6,613 nucleotides of DNA from Pseudomonadales bacterium (GTDB lineage: Bacteria > Pseudomonadota > Gammaproteobacteria > Pseudomonadales > Azotimanducaceae). Shown here one piece after another: positions 1-6,567 of the stretch. The translations under genes were made by a program, and so were the position numbers. Location: positions 1 to 6,613 of the forward strand of contig JAKUTI010000150.1 in assembly GCA_022448765.1 (NCBI GenBank). Direction: 5' to 3'. Within the stretch, counting starts at the first letter, position 1. Each line of letters opens with the position of its first letter. The notes below the pieces were generated by a model. The model was not told the origin of the DNA. It saw nothing but the letters and a program-made list of their open reading frames with translations, and did not search any database.

Positions 1-56
1 TCGTATCGCTAAATCGCTGAAACCCAGATAACTACAGCAACTAACCTGCAAAGATC

Positions 57-1523
57 GTGCGAGCCAAGCCCCGAGAAAGACACACGCAACTACTGCGCAT
101 CAAGAGATCGTTTCTTTCAGCAACCTTGGTTTACACGTCACCACGGCCCCCGATCGTACTCGGCTTAAAAGCACTCGCCGTCTGTGTTGGGTTTTTCCTC
201 GTCGCATGTTCCGATCAATTTGCGACCGTTGAAACCAAGGACATCGACGTAGATCTCGAAAAACTGTTGTCTGCCGCGTTGAAGGCCGCCAAATCATCGC
301 CACGTTCGGGAGCGACACGAGGCCAGTTGGCCATGACTTATGACGTGAATGGATTTCCAGACGCCGCGTTGACCACCTACGCGCAAGCCGAAGCGCTCGA
401 GCCGGACTCATTTGAATGGCCATACTTCCAAGCCATGCTCTTCGCCAAAAGAAATGAACCAGAAAACGCCATTGTTGCCATGGAACGAGCTCTCAAGCTA
501 GATCCAGCATATGTGCCCGCATGGCTACTGAAAGGCGCATGGTTCGTTGACCTTGAGCGCCTCGACGACGCGAAAAATGCCTACGCAGAAGCTGGTCGGT
601 TAGGCGCAGGATCACCCGCAATCGCTGGTACGGCGAGGGTGCTGTTGCTGCAGGGACATCCCGCAGATGCCATCAAGTTACTCGAACCCCTGAGCGATGC
701 CATGCGGCATCCACATCTATATCGAATGTTGGGCGGAGCGTATCGGGCCCTTGGCCGCACCGAGGACGCGCAGATAGCTTTCGCTCGTGGTCGACGAGAC
801 GAACCGCTTCGATGGCGTGATCCCATCCAAAGCCAAAAGGTCGACTACATTGGCGGTTTCGGCGGACGCCTTATCCATGCCGAAAACGCGCTCAAGGCTG
901 GCGCTTACGCGGAGGCGTTAGTGATGTTGGAGAAACTTCGCGACATTCGCCCAAACGACCCAGCGCTGCTTAGCCACTTAAGTCTCGCGTATTTACGGAC
1001 CGGCAATCCCGAGAAAGCACTCGGAATCATCCTCGAAGGCTTCGAACTGCATCCCAAGTATTACTACTTTCATGTCAATGTTGCAGGGTTATACCGCGAG
1101 CAGGGAAAAATCGACGACGCCCTACGACACCTCAAACAAGCGATAGAAATTAACCCGAATCAAGCCGAAGGCCATGAACAGCTGGGGCGCATGTTGATGC
1201 AAAAGGGCCAATACGACGAAGCCCTTACTTCTCTCGAGGAAGCCATCAACCATGGGGTCAATGATCCCGTCGCTGCACTCCATACTAGCGGGCTTATCGA
1301 GGGCGCGCGCGAAAATTGGCAAGCCGCCATCCGTTACTTTCAGCGCGCCGTGGAAATCGACGTCTCGTTCACCATGGGTCATATCTACATCGGCCGCTGC
1401 CTTGCAGAAGCCAACCGGTTCGATGAGGCGAGAAAAGCCCTAGATTGGGCCGAAAAACTAGGAACTCATTCAGAAGAACTCGCGTCGGCACGGACGCGGC
1501 TAAGCATTCTGGCTGAGGCCTAA
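57..1523 (+). CDS. TPR-repeat lipoprotein, probable envelope scaffold
   Basis: This 488-residue protein is built almost wholly of tetratricopeptide repeats, helical hairpins that bind other proteins. I count about 11 units: roughly residues 84-250 (five units) and 269-470 (six units), with typical G-Y and A-L-P spacing such as 'ALKLDP' and 'AIEINP'. A non-TPR linker at 251-268 (LRWRDPIQSQKVDYIGGF) splits them into two blocks. The N-terminus has a hydrophobic stretch ending in lipobox LVAC, with lipidated Cys51 followed by Ser-Asp, which suggests an outer-membrane lipoprotein. The GTG at 57 gives an unusually long 50-residue signal; an in-frame TTG at 126 would give a 27-residue signal, so the start is uncertain. 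An in-frame stop at 42-44 limits extension, and no strong ribosome binding site precedes either start. The gene lies 15 bases before a FG-GAP/ASPIC lipoprotein gene, so co-transcription is likely. TPR identity is secure; the scaffold role is inferred from the family and the context. No enzymatic domain is visible. Confidence 0.9.
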   Translation: MRAKPRERHTQLLRIKRSFLSATLVYTSPRPPIVLGLKALAVCVGFFLVACSDQFATVETKDIDVDLEKLLSAALKAAKSSPRSGATRGQLAMTYDVNGFPDAALTTYAQAEALEPDSFEWPYFQAMLFAKRNEPENAIVAMERALKLDPAYVPAWLLKGAWFVDLERLDDAKNAYAEAGRLGAGSPAIAGTARVLLLQGHPADAIKLLEPLSDAMRHPHLYRMLGGAYRALGRTEDAQIAFARGRRDEPLRWRDPIQSQKVDYIGGFGGRLIHAENALKAGAYAEALVMLEKLRDIRPNDPALLSHLSLAYLRTGNPEKALGIILEGFELHPKYYYFHVNVAGLYREQGKIDDALRHLKQAIEINPNQAEGHEQLGRMLMQKGQYDEALTSLEEAINHGVNDPVAALHTSGLIEGARENWQAAIRYFQRAVEIDVSFTMGHIYIGRCLAEANRFDEARKALDWAEKLGTHSEELASARTRLSILAEA

Positions 1524-1538
1524 AGGCTAGAAGATCCA

Positions 1539-3257
1539 ATGGCAACCACCGCCGTTCGCAATCAGTTGTCATCCGCCCATCAATCAGTCCATCTAGGCTT
1601 AACAACGCTCCTGACACTCGTGTTGGCAGCCTGTTCAGAACAAACCACGGTAACTGTCGACGGCAGCAGCGATGCCTGGTTCAGCGAAGAAGCCGTCATC
1701 AGAGGAATCACATTCCAGCATCAAACTGGATTTACCGGCCGACACTTGCTCCCCGAAATCGTGGGAAGCGGGGCGGCACTGGCCGACTTCGATGGCGACG
1801 GCGACCTCGATGCCTATCTAGTGCAAAGCGGTAGTCTCTACGACCTCGAACCAGGAGTTGAACGCCTCGCCAACCGCCTGTACATCAATCGAGGCGACGG
1901 ATTTTTTGAGGAGGCAGAAAACGCTAACGGCGCCGGTGATCAAGGTTATGGCATGGGTGTCGCGGTCGGCGATTACGACAACGATGGTGATGTCGATCTC
2001 TTCGTCACTAACGTCGGCCCCAACGTGCTATACCGTAACGATGGTCATGGAAATTTCGAAGATGTGTCGATCCAGGCCGGAGTTGGCGACCCCGGCTGGG
2101 GTACCGCCGCCGCATTCGTCGACCTCGACGGGGATCGAGATCTCGATTTATTTCACGCCAATTACATCAATTGGAGTGAGGTGACCGAACTCCAATGCTT
2201 CATTAGTGGCGTACCAACGTATTGCCCTCCGCAAAACTATCAATCTGCCGCAGTCGACCGTCTTTTCCGCAACAATGGCGACGGCAGTTTTACCGACATT
2301 AGCCTAGAGGTCGGTCTAAATCGTGCTTTCGGAAACGGATTTGGCGTCGTCACCGGTGACTTCGACCGCGACGGCAATATCGACATTTTCGTCGCGAACG
2401 ACATGATGGTGAACCAACTGTGGCTCAACCGGGGCTCTTTTCAGTTCGACGAAGAGGCCATGCTTCGAGGCGTTGCGGTAGACGAATATGGCGTGGCCAA
2501 AGCTGGCATGGGAGTGGCATCAGGGGACATCGATGACGACGGCGATGTCGATCTATTAGTCGTCAATCTCCAGGGACAGACGGACTCCTTTTTCCGCAAC
2601 GAGGGAGACTACTTTGTTGATGCCACCTCTGCTCTTGGCCTTGCGTCGTCCAGCCGTCGTTATACCCGATGGGGCGTCACCCTCACCGACTTCGATAACG
2701 ACGGAAGACTCGATTTATACGAGGCAAACGGTCGAGTCGATCCGTCTACTGCGTACACGAACGACCTTCGGGCCGAACCTAATGTGCTTTTCCGGGGCAC
2801 TGCCAACGGCAAATTCGTGGAAATCGACCCTAAGGGAGGGACGAAACAAGCACTAATCCATAGCAGTCGCGGTACCGCAGTCGGCGACGTGGATAATGAT
2901 GGCGGTCTTGACTTGCTCGTGGTGAATCGTGACGGTCCGGCTTACCTGCTCATGAATCGCGTCCCGAAACGCGGTAATTGGATACGATTCAAGGTTTTAT
3001 TGCGCGAGGGGCGCGATGCGTATGGGGCCTTAGTCACCGCCATCGTCGGAGCTAACAAAATCAACCGTCGGGTCCAGCCCGAAGGCAGTTATCTTGATTC
3101 CAATGATCCCCGCGTCCACTTTGGTTTGAATAATCAGCTACGGATCCGGGACGTCGAGGTGCTGTGGCCGAGCGGCGAGACCGAAGTGTTTGGCGAATTC
3201 GAGGCAGGGCATACTGTCCAGTTACGCGAGGGAGAAGGACATGCACTTCGCCAGTAG
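1539..3257 (+). CDS. CRTAC1-like FG-GAP/VCBS repeat lipoprotein with ASPIC/UnbV domain
   Basis: This is a 572-residue exported protein. Residues 1-32 form a lipoprotein signal (lipobox LAAC, Cys32, then Ser-Glu), suggesting an outer-membrane anchor. Seven DxDxDGxxD calcium-binding loops begin at residues 83, 145, 195, 274, 330, 384 and 450, each followed by a hydrophobic strand such as 'LFVTN'. This is the signature of FG-GAP/VCBS blades, and seven units fit a seven-bladed integrin-alpha-like beta-propeller. The third loop (DLDGDRDLD) has Arg200 in place of the usual Gly. Between loops three and four lies an insert with Cys220 and Cys229 (TYCPPQNY), which could form a disulfide. Residues about 491-558 match the ASPIC/UnbV module, with 'GSYLDSNDPRVHFGL' and 'VEVLWPSGETEVF'. 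The ATG at 1539 is well placed 15 bases after the upstream stop, with only a weak GAAG-type binding site. The family is known but its bacterial function is not. A calcium-dependent envelope adhesion or complex role is inference. Confidence 0.92.
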   Translation: MATTAVRNQLSSAHQSVHLGLTTLLTLVLAACSEQTTVTVDGSSDAWFSEEAVIRGITFQHQTGFTGRHLLPEIVGSGAALADFDGDGDLDAYLVQSGSLYDLEPGVERLANRLYINRGDGFFEEAENANGAGDQGYGMGVAVGDYDNDGDVDLFVTNVGPNVLYRNDGHGNFEDVSIQAGVGDPGWGTAAAFVDLDGDRDLDLFHANYINWSEVTELQCFISGVPTYCPPQNYQSAAVDRLFRNNGDGSFTDISLEVGLNRAFGNGFGVVTGDFDRDGNIDIFVANDMMVNQLWLNRGSFQFDEEAMLRGVAVDEYGVAKAGMGVASGDIDDDGDVDLLVVNLQGQTDSFFRNEGDYFVDATSALGLASSSRRYTRWGVTLTDFDNDGRLDLYEANGRVDPSTAYTNDLRAEPNVLFRGTANGKFVEIDPKGGTKQALIHSSRGTAVGDVDNDGGLDLLVVNRDGPAYLLMNRVPKRGNWIRFKVLLREGRDAYGALVTAIVGANKINRRVQPEGSYLDSNDPRVHFGLNNQLRIRDVEVLWPSGETEVFGEFEAGHTVQLREGEGHALRQ

Positions 3258-3269
3258 CTCTAGCTTTTC

Positions 3270-3297
3270 TTGCTCGACACATGGCGACGAGTAATAT
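3270..3297 (+). promoter_or_regulatory. Candidate sigma70-like promoter for the second FG-GAP gene
   Basis: A TTGCTC box at 3270-3275 and a TAATAT box at 3292-3297 are separated by 16 bases. The -10 box is a good match (5 of 6 to TATAAT), while the -35 box matches TTGACA at only three positions. It lies just after the stop of the first FG-GAP gene and about 95 bases before the preferred TTG start of the second. It could give that gene expression separate from the upstream pair. With no data on the host's promoters this is only a candidate, and read-through from upstream remains equally possible. Confidence 0.25.
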
Positions 3298-3320
3298 TCG
3301 ATTAGTGATGAATGTGGGGC

Positions 3321-3330
3321 CCGATATCGG
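3321..3330. repeat. 10-base perfect palindrome in leader
   Basis: CCGATATCGG is a perfect 10-base palindrome, directly abutting a GGGCCC palindrome at 3317-3322 that shares two bases with it. It sits downstream of the candidate -10 box and upstream of the larger palindrome at 3352-3365. A 10-base palindrome is common by chance, so only its position in a leader region makes it worth recording. No function can be assigned. Confidence 0.3.
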
Positions 3331-3351
3331 ACTCTTCAGAATCCACACCGT

Positions 3352-3365
3352 TCGGGTCGACCCGA
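3352..3365. promoter_or_regulatory. 14-base perfect palindrome, possible operator
   Basis: TCGGGTCGACCCGA is a perfect 14-base inverted repeat with no loop, located 27 bases before the preferred TTG start of the second FG-GAP gene. Perfect dyads of this size are typical of sites bound by dimeric repressors or activators. With no loop it is less suited to an RNA hairpin. It is not followed by a T-run, so it does not look like a terminator. The palindrome itself is certain; its use as an operator is inference from position only. Confidence 0.35.
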
Positions 3366-3392
3366 CAAAATCAGTTACGCCGTGATACATCC

Positions 3393-5108
3393 TTGAAGTC
3401 GCCATTATTTACTTACACGATCTTGCTGATCTCGGTAGTGTACGCGCCAACGTACCGCGCGGAATTTCTGGAGGTCGCAAGCGAGGTCGGGTTCCATTTC
3501 GTGCACGAGAACGGTAATGAAAACGAACTATGGACCGTCGAAATCGTGGGCGCAGGGGTCGGTATTCTAGATTTCGATAACGACGGTCGTATGGATATCT
3601 GGGCTGTGCAAGGCGGACCACTGCGTGCGACGCGATTAGCCAAACCAGGCGATCGTCTATTTCGGAACGTGAGTACCAGCGAAACCCTACGCTTTGAGGA
3701 CGTCACGGAGATTTCGGGTGTTCGAGCGACAGGCTATGGCATGGGTATTGCCACCGCCGACATCGATAACGACGGCGACACCGACGTATTTCTCGCAAAT
3801 TTTGGTGCGAACCAGCTTTATGAAAATGTAGGCGGTGGAAAATTCGTCGATATCACAAAGCAAGCCGGTCTTGAAGGTGACGCATGGTCAATTGGTGCCA
3901 GCTTTGCCGACATAGACGCCGACGGGTTACTCGATCTTTATGTCGTCAATTATCTCGACCTTGTACTCGAAGAGCACAAAGCGTGCCGGAATTATTCGTC
4001 CAGGTTGACTTACTGCGGACCACAAAATTACCCGCCGTCGAAGGATCACCTCTATCGAAACTTGGGTAATGGTCGCTTCGAAAACGCGACTGAATCGTCC
4101 GGAATAGGGCAACCGCCAAGACGTGGCATGGGCGTTTCTGCTAGGGACTTTAACGGCGATGGACAAATCGATTTCTACGTCGCAAACGACGCCGGTGAGA
4201 ATTTTCTATGGTTTAACCAAAGCGGCGGCCGTTTTGTAGACGGCGGCTTATTATCCGGCGCAGCTCTCAATATCTACGGCATCGCCGAGGCCAGCATGGG
4301 CGTGGCAGTATCCGATTACGACCAAGACGGCGACCCAGACCTATTTCTTACGCATGACGTAAAAGAGAGCAACACGCTCTATGTCAACGACGGTTGCGGT
4401 TGGTTCGACGACCAATCGAGCGTCTCGGGTCTCGCCACATCCAGCATTCCTTTTACGGGCTTTGGCACCGGGTGGATAGACATGGATAGGGATGGTGACC
4501 TTGATCTATTTAGCGCGAACGGTGCCGTCACGATCATCGAATCGCAGCGCCGAGAGGGATTGGAACCGCCGCTTCGTCAACGCAATCAGGTCTGGCGTAA
4601 CGACGGTCAGGGGATCTTCTATGAAGTTGTCTCCGAAGACGCTTTTTCCGCAATGGACGTTAGTCGCGGTGCCGCCTTTGGTGACCTTGATAACGATGGA
4701 GATACGGACATTGTCGTCGCAAACAACAACGGTCCCGCGAAGCTATACCGCAACGATGCCCCATCTTCTAATTGGCTTGGCATCGAACTAATCGATAACC
4801 AATACCAACGCCACGCCATCGGAGCGAGCGCAAGGCGGGAAGCCTATACGAACGAAGTGCGATATGTGGCAACGGATGGCGGCTACGCGTCTTCCCATGA
4901 CCACAGACTTACATTCAACTCTCTAGACGTTTCAGCCCCGCAATTTATTCGCGTTCGTTGGACAAATGGTGTCATCGAACGGTTTGGACCCCTCGCGCCG
5001 AATCGATATCACGTGCTCACGTCATCGACGCCTGGAGATGAAACATCCGGCTCCTCAACAACTACTGCCGCAGGTTGCAGTCGAAGCACATCGCTCACCG
5101 GTGAATAG
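3393..5108 (+). CDS. CRTAC1-like FG-GAP/VCBS protein with divergent ASPIC/UnbV domain, signal-peptide exported
   Basis: I prefer the TTG at 3393, which gives a 571-residue protein with a compact signal peptide (MKSPLFTYTILLISVVYA, cleavage possibly after TYRA). The alternative ATG at 3312 adds 27 polar residues ahead of the hydrophobic segment. In numbering from that ATG, seven calcium loops start at residues 87, 150, 200, 279, 335, 390 and 458, consistent with a seven-bladed FG-GAP propeller. An insert between loops three and four carries Cys225 and Cys235 (TYCGPQNY), as in the preceding gene. The C-terminal region, about 487-570, resembles ASPIC/UnbV (GGYASSHDHRLTF, then 'IRVRWTNGVIERFGP') but is more divergent than the neighbour's. 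A Ser/Thr-rich tail with one Cys follows. No lipobox is present, so the protein should be periplasmic or secreted rather than lipid-anchored. It is a tandem paralogue of the upstream gene. No strong ribosome binding site precedes either start. The function is unknown. Confidence 0.9.
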   Translation: MKSPLFTYTILLISVVYAPTYRAEFLEVASEVGFHFVHENGNENELWTVEIVGAGVGILDFDNDGRMDIWAVQGGPLRATRLAKPGDRLFRNVSTSETLRFEDVTEISGVRATGYGMGIATADIDNDGDTDVFLANFGANQLYENVGGGKFVDITKQAGLEGDAWSIGASFADIDADGLLDLYVVNYLDLVLEEHKACRNYSSRLTYCGPQNYPPSKDHLYRNLGNGRFENATESSGIGQPPRRGMGVSARDFNGDGQIDFYVANDAGENFLWFNQSGGRFVDGGLLSGAALNIYGIAEASMGVAVSDYDQDGDPDLFLTHDVKESNTLYVNDGCGWFDDQSSVSGLATSSIPFTGFGTGWIDMDRDGDLDLFSANGAVTIIESQRREGLEPPLRQRNQVWRNDGQGIFYEVVSEDAFSAMDVSRGAAFGDLDNDGDTDIVVANNNGPAKLYRNDAPSSNWLGIELIDNQYQRHAIGASARREAYTNEVRYVATDGGYASSHDHRLTFNSLDVSAPQFIRVRWTNGVIERFGPLAPNRYHVLTSSTPGDETSGSSTTTAAGCSRSTSLTGE

Positions 5109-5115
5109 TCGTAGG
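5109..5115. other. Seven-base convergent gene junction
   Basis: The stop codons of the second FG-GAP gene (TAG, 5106-5108) and of the minus-strand membrane protein gene (TGA, 5116-5118) are separated by only seven bases. No bidirectional terminator fits in the gap. The nearest dyad, TCACCGGTGA at 5095-5104, lies inside the coding region and has no loop or T-run. Transcripts from the two strands therefore probably overlap at their 3' ends. Confidence 0.7.
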
Positions 5116-6567
5116 TCAAAAAAGTCGCGTAAAACTCGTGCCGCTCAAACGATTATTTACCGCATTATTGTAGATCGAGCCAAACGTATATTTCAGGCTT
5201 AACCCCACCTTGGTTTCAAATTCCGTGTCCAATGCACGGCGCCCAAGAAGCACTTCTTCGTCCGTGGTCCCGCCAGCAGCGAGATATATTTGATCTCGAA
5301 CCAGCGAAGCTTCGGCCCAAAAGTTTATATCGAGCCCACGCACGATCCGATAATCGATATCCCCTTTAATAGATATTCGGTACAAATCCGTGTCATCCAG
5401 GAAATGGGACAGCTTAATGTCGGCGCCGATTTCTCCCCACCGTTGCTCGATGTCGTATTCCATAAACAGTCCCTGGTCGGCCCTCGATTCCTCAAGCTCA
5501 CCAAAAACAGTTTGCGTTTCATAATCCAAGCGGCTTGCCCCCATGTAGTAGCCAAATGTGAGGGAACGCTCTGCATATTGGGAGTACGGATAGACATTGT
5601 ATTCAATTGCACCCGCCACTCGAGCTAACTGGTCAAGATTCCGATAACTTGACTGGTCACGACGTGCACCAAGCCCAATACCCCAGTGTTCCCCCAACGA
5701 CTTGACTCCCCATCCGCTTAAGCTTGACCAGCGACTGACGTCTTTCAACTTGGTTCCACTATCGAATTCGAAGTTGCGAACCGTCCGATTGTGCGACGTG
5801 CCCATACCCATACGCCAATTTTCCGTGGTACGGCTCGCGTAAAAGGAACCTCGGAGCTCTGACTGGTCCCGCCGTTCTTGCCGATCAATTTCGCCCCGGA
5901 CCTCACTTCGGAAAACCCAGTAATTCCATGGATCGTCGGCGGGCTGGACCCCGAGAGATGTCAAGCGCGGCGTTTCAGACGACTCTCCGGCGTAAGAAAC
6001 CTTCAGTGAATCACCCGCCGGCGTTTGCATCACATAAGGAACCAGGCCCAATTTCATCACGCGAGCAAGGCCACGCCGCCGCTCGTCGTCTGTATCCGTA
6101 TCACTCGTGTAGTAGCGAAGTTTTTGATCGAATCCGCTGAACGCTTCAAGTCCGTAGAACATTAGCGTGTATTCACGCCCCGAGCCACTGCGTTCCCGCG
6201 TAACCATCAAGTGAACTTGGGCATCAAGCCGATCTCGAATGTAATTAATGTAAGGTATTTCGCCACGTATGAACGCCGTGTCACAGCCGCGCTCGCAATC
6301 CAAGAATACGCGCAGCGCGGCCGTTCCCATTTCGCGCACCGCGACTTCCTCAGAACTAGCGGCGATAGTTATCGCAACAAACCCACTGCCCAGCCCGAAA
6401 AAGGTTAACAACCTTAAGCAAGTGAGAAGCCAAATCGCTCGAGGATTAACGATATTTCTAACGCTGCTAGTTTGCTTACTCAAACTAGACGTCTTCGTCC
6501 TCTGATTCTTCTGATGTCGGCACATCGCGTCGTTGAGTTCGTTCAACATCTTTTCCACCACTGGCAT
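5116..6567 (-). CDS. Conserved exported protein of unknown function, probable outer-membrane beta-barrel with CxxxC N-terminal domain
   Basis: This protein of up to 483 residues has a hydrophobic signal segment at 45-70 (cleavage probably near TIAA-SSEE). A periplasmic-looking domain at about 85-210 opens with LRVFLDCERGCD (Cys91 and Cys95), followed by 'EIPYINYIRDR' and a 'TDDERRRGLARVMKLGL' segment. The rest, about 213-483, is rich in alternating hydrophobic, aromatic and Gly residues and ends in Phe, as outer-membrane barrels usually do. Near the end, VRDQIYLAAGGTTDEEVLL and YTFGSIYNNAVN match, from memory, a widespread uncharacterised family in Acidobacteriota, Gemmatimonadota and Bacteroidota. 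I know of no assigned function. Starts are ambiguous: ATG 6567; ATG 6549 (preceded by a GGTGG-type site); or TTG 6483, which would give a compact signal peptide and begins one base after the stop of a possible upstream gene. The frame is also open to the window edge. The gene is convergent with the FG-GAP cluster and so is not in its operon. Confidence 0.85.
   Translation of the reverse strand: MPVVEKMLNELNDAMCRHQKNQRTKTSSLSKQTSSVRNIVNPRAIWLLTCLRLLTFFGLGSGFVAITIAASSEEVAVREMGTAALRVFLDCERGCDTAFIRGEIPYINYIRDRLDAQVHLMVTRERSGSGREYTLMFYGLEAFSGFDQKLRYYTSDTDTDDERRRGLARVMKLGLVPYVMQTPAGDSLKVSYAGESSETPRLTSLGVQPADDPWNYWVFRSEVRGEIDRQERRDQSELRGSFYASRTTENWRMGMGTSHNRTVRNFEFDSGTKLKDVSRWSSLSGWGVKSLGEHWGIGLGARRDQSSYRNLDQLARVAGAIEYNVYPYSQYAERSLTFGYYMGASRLDYETQTVFGELEESRADQGLFMEYDIEQRWGEIGADIKLSHFLDDTDLYRISIKGDIDYRIVRGLDINFWAEASLVRDQIYLAAGGTTDEEVLLGRRALDTEFETKVGLSLKYTFGSIYNNAVNNRLSGTSFTRLF

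Larger units (their letters stand above)
3258..3392. other. Intergenic/leader region between the two FG-GAP genes
   Basis: About 135 bases separate the stop of the first FG-GAP gene from the preferred TTG start of the second. The stretch holds a weak sigma70-like promoter candidate and two perfect palindromes (10 and 14 bases). It has no convincing hairpin-plus-T-run terminator and no RNA gene that I recognise. If translation really begins at the ATG at 3312, the last 81 bases encode a polar, non-signal-like N-terminal extension instead. I think non-coding leader is more likely. Confidence 0.5.

Noticed and set aside
1..31. Tail of an upstream plus-strand gene (nine codons reading RIAKSLKPR before TAA at 29-31)
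   Set aside because: Too short to support. All three plus frames stop by base 31, so an upstream gene could end here, but nothing distinguishes it from chance.
1779..2915. Recurring GA(C/T)..CGATGGCGACGG-like DNA as a repeat array or CRISPR
   Set aside because: The recurrence comes from in-frame codons for DxDxDGxxD loops at blade spacing. Copies vary at third positions and there are no uniform spacers.
3256..3272. AGCTCTAGCTTTTCTT after the first FG-GAP stop as a terminator
   Set aside because: The AGCT/AGCT stem has a two-base loop, only four pairs, and an interrupted T-run, so a stable hairpin is not expected.
3281..3385. Small ORF from ATG 3281 (34 codons) in the gap between the two FG-GAP genes
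   Set aside because: No ribosome binding site precedes it, its composition is unremarkable, it overlaps the candidate -10 box and the palindromes, and the frame is open upstream only as a shadow of the first FG-GAP gene.
5095..5104. TCACCGGTGA palindrome at the end of the second FG-GAP gene as a terminator
   Set aside because: It is a loopless 10-base palindrome inside coding sequence with no T-run after it.
5290..5628. A 112-codon plus-strand open frame opposite the membrane protein gene
   Set aside because: It lies wholly antisense to the barrel-like region of a gene with clear family motifs, shows no signal, domain or repeat of its own, and has no ribosome binding site.
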